64,000 nucleotides of DNA from Proteles cristata cristata (Eukaryota > Chordata > Mammalia > Carnivora > Hyaenidae): assembly GCA_017311185.1 (NCBI GenBank), contig JAESUZ010001269.1, positions 868,001 to 932,000 of the forward strand. The letters are read 5' to 3'. The position numbers and the translations under genes were made by a program. Below, piece by piece: positions 12,262 to 23,934 of the stretch (position 1 is the stretch's first letter; each line of letters begins with the position of its first letter). The notes below the pieces were generated by a model. It saw only the letters and a list, made by a program, of their open reading frames with translations. It was not told the origin of the DNA and did no database searches.

Positions 12262-12274
12262 AAGTCCTCCATGC

Positions 12275-12482
12275 TTGGGGCGCCTGGGTGGCTCAGCCGG
12301 TTAAGCATCTGACTTCAGCTCAGGTCATGATCCCACAGTTTGTGGGTTTGAGTCCTGCATTGGGCTCACTGCTGTCAGTGCAGAGCCCTCTTCGGATCCT
12401 CTATTCCCCTCTCTCGTTACCCCTCCCCTGCTCACATTCTCTTTCTTTCTCTCGAAAACGAATAACCGTGTATAAAAATAAG
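12275..12482 (+). mobile_element. SINEC, plus strand, 13-bp duplication
   Basis: Begins ggggcgcctgggtggctcag and ends in an A-rich tail. aagtcctccatgc (12262-12274) and aagtcttccatgc (12483-12495) flank it with one mismatch. Confidence 0.93.
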
Positions 12483-12495
12483 AAGTCTTCCATGC

Positions 12496-13336
12496 CTACA
12501 TAGAGTACCTCACCCTCTTTTCAGCACCCCCCTCATAAATATGGATGGTTAAGCAAGGATAGGAAAACATTAAGCACAAAAGAGGTAGAGCACAGTAAAT
12601 AAACAGGAAAAATTAACTTTGGAGAAATCAGATAATGCAGAAAGGAGTGCAACAAACAAATAAGCAAACCTTGGACCCTTTAGCTAGTGTTTGTAGAAAT
12701 ATTCTAGAGTAGATTGTGTCCATAAAAAAAGAAGGCCCTGTGAAAAAAAACAACTAGAAGCCAAAAAAAAACAAACAAACCAAAAAGCTCTCTGGTGGAG
12801 AAAAAGAATGTAATTTAGAAAATAACTAATAGAAATAGTGCAAAATAAAGCCCAAAGACTCTCTCAAAAAGTAGATAAGATGTTTGGAAAATATGAGATG
12901 AACAGTCATAAAATGGAAGAGCAATCCAGGGGACCTAACATCCAAGAGTATTTTTTGTACTGTGGGACTGAAAGACACAGTGTCCAGAATGAAAGGTACA
13001 TTTAGTGTCCAGTACAATGGGTGTTAGAAGATTCCCCCAAAGGCACATAATTGTGAAATTTCCAAGTAGTGTGGGTAAAGAGAAGATTCCTAAACCTTCT
13101 GGGGAGAGAGGTGGAGCCTCTTCCAAAAAGTTGGAGAGTCAGAAAAGATTAGATTTCTCAGTTTTAAAAATAGATGCCGGATAAAGGGGACATGCCAATA
13201 TGAGAGCTCTGAAATCAGTGGATCTCACCTGGAGGTGCCCCATACGGAGTCCCTGGATGCTGGCTGGGGGCTGGCCTGCGAACCACAAGGAAATGAAGAG
13301 CTCCAGGGAAGCCTTCCAAGAAAAAGGAGAACCCCA
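12496..13336. other. No recognisable feature
   Basis: A-rich in its first half, otherwise unassigned. Confidence 0.4.
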
Positions 13337-13535
13337 GGGGTGCCTGGATGGCTCAGTGAGTTAAGCATCTCACTTTTATTTTGGCTCAGGTCATGAACTC
13401 ATGGTTGGTGAGATCAAACCCTGAATCGGGCTTTGAGCTGACTGCACAAAGCCTCTTTCGGATTCTCTCCCTCTCTCTCTGCCCTCACCCCCCTGTTCAC
13501 ATGTGTGCAGTCTCTCTCTCTCTAAAAAATAAAAG
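13337..13535 (+). mobile_element. SINEC, plus strand
   Basis: Head ggggtgcctggatggctcag, recognisable body (ctctccctctctctctgccc) and tail ctaaaaaataaaa. Flanking duplication not clear, so this is an older copy. Confidence 0.9.
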
Positions 13536-13739
13536 GAAATTCCATAGAATAATGCCTGGTATGCTGCGGATTTTAAAAAGATGAGCTGTAGTAACAAAGG
13601 AGGTGATGCGATAAGAGAAGATGAAAATTCCAAGGAAAACAAAAAGCTGTACAAAAAAGAAAATACTAGTAGCCTGTATAGCGTAGAGGCCAATCTGTTA
13701 GAATAGATACTGGCTGGTGGTAAGTTGTATCAGTACTTA

Positions 13740-14490
13740 TTGGCTGAGGACCAGGTTTGCCTTGATGTTATTTTAATAATGTAAATACAGGGAAAGTGGC
13801 AGAGGAATTGTGTCAGGGGCTCAAAGCCCATGTATTATGGCAGGCACAGTACTTTGGAAAATGTCTAAAACTGATTTAAAAGAAAAAAACAGCATGTTAT
13901 TTAGAAATACAGAGATAGCTTCCAGAAGAACAAAGTTAAAAAAGCCAAGAGTCATTACCTCTGGGGATTGAGTGAAGTAGAGCAGAAGATTATTGTTTTT
14001 CATAACAGGCTTTTAAGAAATATTCTGTTTTAAATCTATGTGGTTGGGGGTGATATGAATTATTTTTTAAAAATAATTTATTACATAACCACAAAATGTG
14101 TTGTAGTAAACTTTATTAGATTCTAGAGTACAAACAAACGAACAGTAATTAGCTCTGAAAAACATTTTGGAGACACTATGGGAAATCTGAACATGGAATG
14201 AAAATTAGGTTGTGTTGTGGAATTATTACTAATTTTCTTAGGTGAGGTAATGGAACTGTGAGTGTATAAGAGAGTGTCTGCTTCTCAGGACAAGCATGCT
14301 GAAGTATTTAATGCTGAATTCCCACAGTGTCTGCAAGTTACTGTCAAATAATGCAGCATATCCGTTTCAGAGGAGGAAAAATACTAATATTTGTTGAATC
14401 TAGGTGGTGGCGTATGGGTGTTTATTGTACTAATCCTTGAATTCTCTGTGCTTTGGAATTTTTTTGAAATAAAACATTGGGAAAAGAAAA
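13740..14490 (+). mobile_element. Probable LINE 3' end
   Basis: Near 13950 the stretch cattacctctggggattgag, and near 14400 tctaggtggtggcgtatggg followed by ttgaaataaaacattgggaa and an A-run, match the style of old L1M 3' ends. The order ends in an AATAAA-like signal and short A-rich tail. Confidence 0.45.
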
Positions 14491-14980
14491 AAATTCATTG
14501 GTAGGCACTTTTGAAATCAACCTTTCCCTTGAAATGTAATATCCAGGCACTGCCTGCTCATTTTACAGACGGCTTGGAGCTGTTTGCAGAGGGCTGGTTT
14601 CGGTGCGGTGTGTTCACACCCCAAACAGCACCATCATAAACTGTTTACAGGCCTTCTCCTCTCGGATGCTGAAGGGACGGTCAGAATGCAGGGAAATCAA
14701 ACTCTAATGAAGACAATGTCTGGTCAGTTCAGGGCCTGTTGAAGAAAAAAAATCATTAAACATCAGCGAGCACTGAGACACTCTGTCTTCAGTGGTGTCA
14801 CGATGTATTTCGCTCACTTCTAGAGTGCATTTCCTGAACCCCACATAATACCATGGAGAAAATAGATCTTTTGGTTAAGCACTAGTAAAAGAAGTAAGTC
14901 CTTTATTGGACCAAATTTTCACCTTACTGATTTCTTCCCTGAAGAATTAGATTATTGTGAAGGGAAAAAATATATACTTT
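14491..14980. other. No recognisable feature
   Basis: Unassigned. Slightly CpG-enriched near 14570-14630 but too short to call an island. Confidence 0.35.
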
Positions 14981-15000
14981 TCCCACTATTTTCTTTTTCT

Positions 15001-15227
15001 TTTTTTTTTTAATTTTTTTTAATGTTTTTATTTATTTCTAGGAGAGAAAGAGAGACAGTGTGAGCAGGGGAGGGTCAGAGAGAGAGGGAGTCACAGACTG
15101 AAACAGGCTCCAGGCTCTGAGCTGGCAGTCAGCACAGAGCCCTACGGGGGGCTCGAACCCACGAACCGCGAGATCATGACCTAAGCGAAAGTCAGACGCT
15201 TAACCGACTAAGCCACCCAGGCGCCCC
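15001..15227 (-). mobile_element. SINEC, young subfamily copy 1
   Basis: Minus strand, full length to gccacccaggcgccccc. It carries the young-subfamily marks: tttctaggagag at the tail junction, gagtcacagactgaaacagg, gctggcagtcagcacagagc and cgactaagccac. Imperfect flanks cccactattttctttttct and ccattattttatttttcc suggest the duplication. Confidence 0.93.
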
Positions 15228-15239
15228 CATTATTTTATT

Positions 15240-15970
15240 TTTCCAGAGTTGATGGCATTGGACTGCTGGGCCCTCAATGCCCAATTCTGGTGTCATTTTA
15301 AGAGAAATATTGACAAGCCCTAGTATGGTTGCAGGGAGGTTAACCAGGTGGATTGGCACCACAGGAAGTAAAAAAAAGGTTGAAGGAAATGGAAATATGT
15401 TCCCTGAAAAGAAAGATCCTAGTGGTGCCTGATAAATGCTATCCAGTATGTTTACATAGATGCCGTGTATGAAAGATACTAGACGTAGTCTGCTATGACT
15501 CCAGAAGGCAGAGCTAAAATGATGGGTGGGAGTTAGAGAGACATATATTTTTTAACACCACAGAGGGAAAGGATTTCTAATAGTTAAAATAATTTAGCAA
15601 TAGTGGCTACCTTAAGAACTTCTCTGTCCTTGGTAGAAGTGCATATGTGGTGTGGATGAATGGAGTTGAGGACATAGTTCCAGGATCAGCTGAAAAATTG
15701 AATCCTTGAAGAGTCTTAGGATAAGACTCTCTGATTTTAGAGAAAGCCACTATTATTTCTAAATTAATGCTATGTGCCAACTGCTGTAATAGGTGCTTCT
15801 TCGCAATGGTTCCTTCATTCTTTATAACGTCTTTATCAAGTAGGCATTCCCCATTTCTCATATGAAGATATCGTTGCATCTTGGATCCTTGGTGGGTCCT
15901 TTCCCTTCCAGCACCTCCATCTCCAGGGGCTGCTTTGTCTACACCTGGATTATTTCCGGGACTGTAAACC
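15240..15970. other. No recognisable feature
   Basis: Unassigned. A 121-codon minus-strand frame at 15607-15972 has low-complexity-free sequence but no recognisable family and ends at the microsatellite, so it is not called. Confidence 0.4.
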
Positions 15971-15975
15971 ACGCT

Positions 15976-16023
15976 TTTCCTTCTTTCCTTCTTTCCTTCT
16001 TTCCTTCCTTCCTTCCTTCCTTC

Positions 16024-16114
<91 letters not shown>
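15976..16114. repeat. (TTCC)n / (TTTC)n microsatellite
   Basis: TTCC-rich units pass into about 22 TTTC units with one TATC interruption near 16081. It abuts the tail of the next SINE and probably grew from it. A pure pyrimidine strand of this length can form triplex DNA. Confidence 0.97.
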
Positions 16115-16336
16115 GAGTTTATTTATTTATTTTGACAGAGAGAAAGAGAGAAAGTATGCAAGCATGCACACAAGTGGGGGAGAGGCAGAGAGAGATGGAG
16201 AGAAAGACAATCACAAGCAAGCTCGTCACTGTCAGCACAGAGCCTGACCTGGGGCTCAAATGCATGAATCTTGAGATCATGACCTGAGCCAAAATCAGGA
16301 GTAGGCCACTTAACTGACTGAGCCACCCAGGTGCCC
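16115..16336 (-). mobile_element. SINEC, older copy with expanded tail
   Basis: gagtttatttatttattttg marks the tail junction and gagccacccaggtgccctt the head. The body has tgcaagcatgcacacaagtg, an older variant. The adjacent TTTC array replaces the usual A-rich tail. Confidence 0.9.
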
Positions 16337-16630
16337 TTACTCCCTTCCTTCTCAAACACAGCCGTTTAGGACTTTTCTCAGCTGCTAGTTCCCTTCCTCC
16401 TACCGCTTTAATGTTGTCTTCAAGGAGGTGAAATTCTGCTCTACCAAGAAAGATTTTGTGTGTCCTTGGCCAAAAACCTTAGTTACTTTTGACCTGTTCT
16501 TACAGGGCAGTGGGGAATTACAAAAAACTAAAATCTGTTCTGCTGTATTTGTGACTTCAGGGGAGTTTAGAGAGTAGAGATAGTGAGTGTTGACTTATTC
16601 TTTAATGAAAGAGCCCTTGGGAAGGCAAAT

Positions 16631-17395
16631 CTTTTTTTTTTTTTAGTCTTTTTATTTTAGAGATGTAATGAGGACCTAAACATCTCACACTAGACCTCCT
16701 CTTCCTTTTTTAACCCCTTTTCTGCTGTGGTGCTTAGTGAAGCTAACATCTATCACATTCCTTCATGGTTTGCCGGTTCCCATCACTAGGCCACCAGAGA
16801 AGACATCCACCTTTGGCTCTAAGCCACAGTTAAACATCCCTGGAATGCTGTGTTTCAGACCAAAATGGCTTTGATGGCCTCATGGGGTAGGGAGGGCAGC
16901 AGAACCGGGGCCATGTTCTCCACACCCAGGAGGGGCTTTGTATCCCTAGAGTGGAGGATGGTTTCTGCACTGAGGATGATCTGCAGGGGCATCATGCAAA
17001 ACTGTTGCTGTATCTTGGCTAAATCTGCCATCATGGTTTTCTGCTCCCCATGGGAGAAAGTGCTTTCACTTCTACGAAGCTGGTTCTCTCCTGTTGTTCT
17101 CCCTGATAACATGTTTCCTGGGCCTCCAATGTGCTGGCAATTTTCTCCCACTTCTTTTTAGTCGGGCTTCTCATTTTCCGGTGATGACAAATATGGATTG
17201 CTGCTTAGAGCTGTCCCTCCTCACATGCAAAGGCAAAACCATAGAGAAATTCTGAGAAACAGAATATTTTTCTGATAGATTATTGAGAGAGGGAGAGAAG
17301 TAGTCAGAAATGACCTTGACTCTCTGACATCTCTCTTTTTGCTCAGGGCTGATGACCATTTTGTAAGTCACTCTCATTCATGAGGCTCCCGCCCT
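16631..17395 (-). pseudogene. Candidate processed pseudogene, parent unknown
   Basis: On the minus strand, reading frames follow each other with shifts: 17377-17171 (68 codons), then a frame starting MRSPTKKKWEKI, then 17151-16855 (98 codons, containing MMADLAKIQQQFCMMPLQ). The sequence ends in an AATAAA followed after about 7 bases by an A-run (T-run at 16631-16645). The A-tail, lack of introns and frame breaks suggest a retrocopy. I do not recognise the parent protein, and no flanking duplication is visible. The opposite-strand frame at 16850-17161 is a shadow. Confidence 0.4.
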
Positions 17396-17494
17396 GTCCC
17401 TGAAGACGGTGTGAGAGAGAAGTTCATGAAACTAAGTACTTTTATTCCATTATAATTTCCGAGAGTTGTTCACATAGATTCCCTATCATACTAA

Positions 17495-17680
17495 CAGTTA
17501 TTAGGCACTTATTATGTGCTAACATTCATCCAGTTGCTTTCTACTGACTCATTTAATACACACGTAATAAGTTAACACATTACTGTTACTATTCATATTT
17601 TTCAGTTGAGCAAACTGAGGCCCAGAGAGAAGTTAAGTTACTAGCAGCTAAGAGACAAACCAAGCAGGTGGACTTGAGAG
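17495..17680 (-). mobile_element. MIR
   Basis: Reverse MIR order: cttattatgtgctaacattc, then atttttcagttgagcaaact and gaggcccagagagaagttaa. Ancient tRNA-derived SINE. Confidence 0.8.
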
Positions 17681-17744
17681 ACTTTCTTTCATTACAACTT
17701 TATATTGTGCTCACTGTGGACAATGTTATGACAGCATGAGCTAC

Positions 17745-17925
17745 AGTGCATTTATTGAGTACCAAAAATACGATAAAGCCTTCTGCTGGGAACTTTACAC
17801 ACGACATCTCTGATAGATACTACTCTGCAAATGAAGGTAGATATTGCCTCACTTTACAAACGAGAAAACTGGGGCTCCCTGTTCTGGCTAATTTGACCAA
17901 GATCACACAGCTCATGCTATTTCTA
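17745..17925 (-). mobile_element. MIR
   Basis: A second MIR only about 65 bp away: cctcactttacaaacgagaa, aactggggctccctgttctg, gaccaagatcacacagctca. Confidence 0.75.
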
Positions 17926-18566
17926 TTAAACCTTGTCATAGCTTTTTGATCTTACATTTGTTTTGGAATCCATTTCATTAGCTTTTTTTAAATGAAGGGA
18001 TATTTTCCTCCCTACTATTTAGACTCTAAGCTGCCAGCCAGTGAGTGGGATGTGGTCTTTTGTATGTTAGGCTTGTGGCAGGCTTCTCCAAGGGCATGGG
18101 AGAGGTGTGAGGACACGTAGGTTGATATTCCAGGGCTCCCAGGGGGACAACTCCTTCTAGAGGTGGAATCTGGCTTCCAGTTCTGTATGATCACGACTCC
18201 AGTCCCAGGCTCCTGCTAGGACATCCACACCCCTTCCATTCTGGTCTCAGGACAATGGCAGCCCCCCACACAGCCCTTCTCCTGCCACATTTTCTCCTGA
18301 TGAATCGTTTTGATTTTGGCAAATGTTGTATTTTTTAACACCCACTTCTCTCTCTCTCAGTTCTCTAAACTCTGTGTACATTGGTGTTTCCAAGCTGGCG
18401 CCTGATCGATTTGATCTTAAAAAACAAACTGTTATAGTGAAATGTCACATTTGTTTGTTTTTCTCTTAAAGCAGGTCTTCATATTTGCCTTGATGACAGC
18501 CCTCATCACTGTATATCCATATGTTGTGGATTTCCTTTGTTAGTCAACCCATTTCCAGAAATATGG
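17926..18566. other. No recognisable feature
   Basis: Unassigned sequence between MIRs and the DNA transposon. Confidence 0.4.
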
Positions 18567-18631
18567 GTCCAATATGGTAGCTATTAACCACCTGTGACTG
18601 TTTTAATTCAAGATAATAATTAAAGTTAAAT
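18567..18631 (+). mobile_element. hAT-type DNA transposon, left part
   Basis: gtccaatatggtagctatta, then aaccacctgtgactg, then an AT-rich stretch, characteristic of a common short non-autonomous hAT-Charlie element. It is cut at 18631 by an L1 insertion and resumes at 20133. Confidence 0.65.
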
Positions 18632-19532
18632 AAAATTGGATCATATGGTAGTTTTGTTTTTAATTTTTGGGGAACTTCCATACTGTTTTTCCCAGTGACT
18701 GCACCAATTTACATTCCTACCAAAAGTGTACAAGCATTCTCTTTTCTCCACGTCCTCACCACCACTTACTATTTCTTATCTTTTTGATGGTACCTATTCT
18801 GACACATTTAAAGAGATATCTCATTGTGGTTCTGATTTGCATTTCCCTGATGATTAGTCATGTTGAGCATCTTTTCATGTGTCTGTTGGCCATCTGTATG
18901 TCTTCTTTGGAAAAATGTGTTTTCAAGCCCTCTCCCTATTTTTTAATCATATATTTTTTTGGTGTTGATTTGTAGAAGTTCTTTATGTGTTTGTTTACCC
19001 TTATTGGATATATCATTTGAAAAATTCTTCTCCTGTTCAGTAGGTCGCCATTTTGTTTTGTTGGTCATTTTCCTTCGCTGTGCAGAAGCTTTTTATTTTT
19101 GTATAGTCCCAATAGCTTTCTTTGGCTTTTGTTTTCCTTGCATGAGGAGACCTATCTAGAAAAATGTTGCTATGGCAAATGTCAAAGAAACTGCTGCTTG
19201 TGTTCTCTTCTAGGATTGTTATGGTTTCAGGTCTCACATTTAGGTGTCTAATCCATTTTGAATTTATTTTTGTGTATGGTGTTAAAAAGTGGTCCAGTTT
19301 CATTCTTTTGCATGTTCATGTCCAGCTTTCCCAGCACCATTTATTGAAGAGACTGTCCTTCCCCACTGTAGAGTCTTCACTTCTTTGTCATAGATTAATT
19401 AACCCTATAAGCAAGTGTTTATTTCTAAGATTGATTTGGGTGTCTGTTTTTATGCCAGTACCATACCATTTGATTAATACATCTTCATAGTGTATCTTAA
19501 AATCTAGAATTGCGGTACCTCCAACTTTGTTC
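18632..19532 (-). mobile_element. L1 ORF2 segment, inverted 5' part of a twin-primed insertion
   Basis: Reverse-complement L1 ORF2 from the region around MKLDHFL (frame 19303-19037) through the segment encoding the C-terminal part of ORF2. Its left edge (catatggtag) corresponds to the same L1 position where the plus-strand part at 19533 begins. All frames are broken, so it encodes no working reverse transcriptase. Confidence 0.9.
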
Positions 19533-20132
19533 TATGATTATATAATTCCACTACTGGGTATTTACCTAAAGAAAATGAAAATACTAATTTGAAAACATAT
19601 ATGCACTCCTCTGTTTGTTACAGAATTATTTACAATGGCCAAGATATGCAAGCAACCTAAATGTCTATTGATAGATGAATAGATAAAGATATATACACAC
19701 ATATGCATGCATGTGCGCGCGCACGCACACACACACACACACACACACAAAATAATATTACACAGCCATAAAAAATGATTTCTTGCTATTTGTGACAACA
19801 TGGAGAGACCTTAGAAGATATTATGCTAAGTGAAATAAGTTTCACTGAAAAAGCATAACTTTTTGTTTTTAGTTTCTACATATGACTGAAATTATATATA
19901 GGAGGATGGGAAAAATGGGTGAAGGAGAGTGTGGGATATAAGCTTCCAGTTATGAAATAAATAAGTCATAGGAATAAAAATACAGCATAGGGAATGTAGT
20001 CTATGATACTGTGACAACGGTGTATGGTGACAGATGGTGACTGCACTTGTGGTGAGCATAGCATAATGTATAGCCCTACTGACTCACTATGTTGTACACC
20101 TGTAAACTATACTCAAAAATTAAAAAAAAAAA
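19533..20132 (+). mobile_element. L1 3' part of the same insertion
   Basis: Begins at the L1 ORF2 position attccactactgggtattta, continues through acagccataaaaaatgattt and the L1 3' UTR, and ends in an A-rich tail. taaagttaaat occurs at 18621-18631 and again at 20133-20143, flanking the two-part insertion as an 11-bp target-site duplication. Confidence 0.9.
19690..19750. repeat. Alternating purine-pyrimidine tract, (CG)/(CA)
   Basis: tgcatgcatgtgcgcgcgca is followed by about twelve CA units. It lies inside the L1 where the consensus has a short TA/CA stretch, so it is a post-insertion expansion. Confidence 0.92.
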
Positions 20133-20222
20133 TAAAGTTAAATGTGGCTTATGGCTGTCAAATTGGACAGTGCAGACATATAACATCTCCACATCACAGG
20201 AGGTTCTATTTGGCCACAGTTC
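20133..20222 (+). mobile_element. hAT-type DNA transposon, right part
   Basis: aatgtggcttatggctgtca, then attggacagtgcagacatat and aacatctccacatcacagga, continuing the element broken at 18631. Joining the two sides at the 11-bp duplication gives a colinear transposon. Confidence 0.7.
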
Positions 20223-21870
20223 CAGGAGGTAGGGACCAGATCTCTACTGATACAATATCTGCCTGACATACGGTAACTACCAGGTTGGATGCACCAGGGA
20301 ATGTCTTCCTGGCTTGAGTTTTATCTCCTCAAACCACATGAATGACCAGTGCTGTCAAGACTAATATGCAAAATCTTCATGAATCTATGTCGTTACCAGT
20401 CACTCTCCCCTTTGGCTCCACGCAGGCATGTCAGAGAGCTCTTGGGATCACAGCAGAGGGTGGCATATTCCTGTGGGAATCTTCTCAGTGGTCTTACATC
20501 TATATTCTGAGGCTTCTGTCATCTCTTGACTTTTCACTTAGGGTCCTGGTTACATATTAAATGATAAGATGCTCTGCCTCTTGCAGACCAGTAACAAAAA
20601 AAGTTAATAATTCTGTCATGGCTTTAGGGCTCTGCCAAGTGTTTTGTGACTGGAAATGAGGTCTTCTATTTTTGCCCTCTAACCGCTCTCACCCTCACTG
20701 GTCTTCATCTTCGTTGAATCCCAGCACTGGAATCTGTAGCACCCAGGGAGGTACCCCTCACCAAATACATACTTTTCTTGAGGATGTTGTATATTAAATC
20801 TTGCCTTTCTGGCTGCATTATAAGCCTTGGAGGTAGGAGTCCCTACCCCTCTTAGAGGTCTTAGCACAGGAATGGCCAAGTGATATAGATACAGACTGAT
20901 AATCAATAAGGATGATTTGGGGGGGGCGCATATTTAGCCTTTTCTTGTGTGTTATAATGGGGAACAGGTGGTATCTTTTCCAGTGATTCATGCACTGTAA
21001 TTGAATATCTTGGGTACCTCTTCATCCCAAACCATTCTGTTGCTCATGTTGTCTTTGTCACCGTGGGGAGAAAAAAGTTGATCCGATAACTTCTGAAATT
21101 TTCAAATGAAAAGGAATTTCTTTCCAGGACAGGTTGATGGCTTTTGGCAGCATTGTTCTATTGCACAGCTCCAGGGGGTACATTCACAGCTTTTCCCTAT
21201 GTGATAGAACCCCCTTGAGCTGTGTTACACAGGGTCCTGAGGGTTGGAACTGATTTGGTAGTTCTCTTCTTTTACAATCCCATTGTTGGTATTCTTCAGT
21301 CTGCAGGGTTTTACCTGTGGTAAAACCAGATGGCATGCCAGCACAGGTTAGGTGACTCTTCAGAGTGTCTAGGCTGTGTGATTCTAGAACACTCCATTCA
21401 CAGATTCCTTATTAGACATTGCCAGTTTCCCACTGGACCCAAATCATTGCACTAACCGAAGTATGGTGTCAGTTACATCAAGATGACTCACACTTTGATG
21501 GGCAGAGGAGAAGAGGTTGTAGGCAACTATTCTCAGTCTGAGACTAGGGAAAAAAAATTGGATCTAAAGATTCTGTGAAGGTCCTTCCCCACCTTTCTTT
21601 CACAGAGAGTAGTAGAAGTTCAGTGACAGCTGACTCATACCAAGGTGGCTCAGCCCCTTGTTTCATGGCCACGAGCTGGGCTTCCTGACAAGTAGAAAGC
21701 AATATGAAGAGTCTGACTTAATAGGCTTTAAGAAATCCACCTGCCTTAAAATCTTTTCCATTGCTCAGTCTCTAACACTTGAAATCAATTAGTAGACATT
21801 TTTTTTCTTTTGTGTCACGTAATGCTTCCTGTAAAGAAATAAAGATAGGCTTGAAATTATTTATTAGTCT
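20223..21870. other. No recognisable feature
   Basis: About 1.6 kb with no family I can name. It contains a 9-bp perfect inverted repeat with a 3-base loop at 21307-21327 (arm ggttttacc) next to a palindrome tggcatgcca at 21331-21340. Confidence 0.4.
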
Positions 21871-21879
21871 TAGAAAGCA

Positions 21880-22065
21880 GACCAGTGGTTACCCTTGGGG
21901 AATGGTATTGACTGGAAAGGAATAGGGAGTTTCTCAGTTGCTGGGAATGTTCTGTTTCTCCATTTAGGTGTTCCATCTATGAAAGATTTATGGGACTTTA
22001 CAGTTGTGATTTGTATATCTTTCCATATGTTTATAAATCTTCAAATTAAAGTTTATTTAAAACAA
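21880..22065 (+). mobile_element. Probable L1M 3' end
   Basis: Follows the common L1M 3' pattern: accagtggttacccttgggg, tttctcagttgctgggaatg, ttctgtttctccatttaggt, and near the end aaatcttcaaattaaagttt. Confidence 0.6.
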
Positions 22066-23370
22066 TTCTCAGAAGAGCCTCAGGAAGCATTCACAGATAC
22101 TTATAACTTAGTTAAAACAAGGACACGAGTTTACTTCCAAAAGGGAGTTAGTGGTGTGCTGAGACTACGGGATGCCGAGAGGGGGATGTTATCCATAGAT
22201 GACAATGGAGAGAAAGGGCAACTTTGTCTTCTTTCAGCTTCTGCCTGAGGTTCATTCTGCCTTGGTTCTTCTGGGAACAGCATACAAGTCCCCAGTGAGT
22301 TATATACTTCTTTCAAGTCCATTTCCATTCTCCTTTAAGGATCTAAGGAAGGTGAGCAGGTTACAGAGAAGATTGGAATAAAAGGTGTCTTTTTTGGTTC
22401 AGATCCAGAACTGGTAATAGAAGGTGATTCGCCTGGGCACTGGGCTGCAGGAAAGCATTGAGCCAGTATTTCGTTTAGAAAGAAAACCATAGATGAGTTC
22501 TTCTAGCATGACCTGGCTCTGGTTAGGTGGGAAGAGACCAATAAACTGGACCCACCCAGACATCAGTTGTATACAGATCTAGGTGTATGTGTTGGTGGAG
22601 AGAGGAGGTGCAGAGCTCAGCTAGGAAATCTTTCCGCCTCACTCTCCTCCAAACCAGTGGGTGTCTCTCCATCTCCTTCTGTGTGACACATACCTGGGGT
22701 CCGTGCATGTGAGCAGGTGTCCTGCTTTCCCTCCAGCTGGTGAGTCAGCCAGCTCTCCCAGGTCATCGTCCAGCTTCTGAGAAATATTTAGACCAAATAG
22801 GTGATTTCCGGGTGCAGGATGGCAATGCTGGCTTCCTGGAGGAATGCAGATAAAAGTAAGCCTTTAGGAAAATGCGATTGGCTTGCAGGCATTCTCATTC
22901 ATGTTACTCATAAATACTTATATATTCTCAGCTGGAGCCTCATTTGTTTCTTCTGTACTACCTGAGTCCAAAATGTGAGGCTAAAGAAAGACCAATAAAC
23001 CCTTCTTGTTGGTGAATTTTTTCTATTCAAGGACATCAGTATTAAGTTGACAGCAGTTGCACAAAGGGACCCCACGTCAGCTTTCCCTGGCGAGTCCTTG
23101 AGTTCTTGTTTCTGTGGAACAAATGAGCTTTATCAGCAGCAGGTTCACATTCTCGTGCCCTGCTCTTTGTCTCAGTGTAGAAATGAAACCCAGTCTCAGC
23201 ACTGCACGGGTCTGTTTCCAGCTATTTTCCTACAACCTGGACATTGTCCGTTCTTCCAATCCCATGGGTTTCCTCAGAAAAAGATACTGAGAAGAATGTC
23301 ATGTCTCCTAAGAAAGGAGTTTCAGCAATTGGAAGTCACAGGAAAACACAGGCTGTTTTGGTAGTAGTTA
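22066..23370. other. No recognisable feature
   Basis: Single-copy-looking sequence. A 105-codon plus frame at 23047-23364 is not recognisable and lacks supporting signals. Confidence 0.4.
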
Positions 23371-23374
23371 AAAC

Positions 23375-23555
23375 GTTACCATCCTGCATTTGTAAAGCAC
23401 TCTTCATGGCCTTTTTCTGAGCCTTAGCTCATTTGGTTCATCTAACAGCCCCGTGAGGTAGTAGCCATCACCTCTGTTTTAGTGGCTGGGTGACCTATTC
23501 AAAGTCACACAGCTGTTCTTACGACTCCCAGTAAAGCGTGCCATTTTCCCTATTC
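23375..23555 (-). mobile_element. MIR
   Basis: gagccttagctcatttggtt, cagccccgtgaggtagtagc, gacctattcaaagtcacaca follow the reverse MIR order. Confidence 0.75.
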
Positions 23556-23934
23556 CCCTTGTTATTAAAGATATTTTAAAGTCAGTAATCAAGACAGAGA
23601 AGCCAGTTGTGAGATTTGTGTTAAGATCTGGTTATGTTATTGGTCTAATGAAGCAAATATTTTGGAAAGACATCCCAGTTAGGGACTGTCCATAGAGAGT
23701 AGCCTCCTTCATGAGCCCCTCTTGCCTGTTGACTATGGAGGCTGCTCAGAGGGTCTTCAGACTTGTCTGCAGAGCAGGGCAGCCCTGGCTTGCTGAGGTA
23801 CAGTGAGGGGCTTGAACTTGCAGGCTTTCACAGTTTCCCTAAGCCTCCAGGGTTTCCAGGTTTACTATTGAAAACTTATTATTTACTGAATGGCTATATT
23901 GATTCCATACAATGAAATGATGTAAAATATGGAG

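Noticed and set aside
18632..20132. Two separate L1 insertions in opposite directions
   Set aside because: Matching breakpoint positions and a single shared 11-bp duplication favour one twin-primed event.
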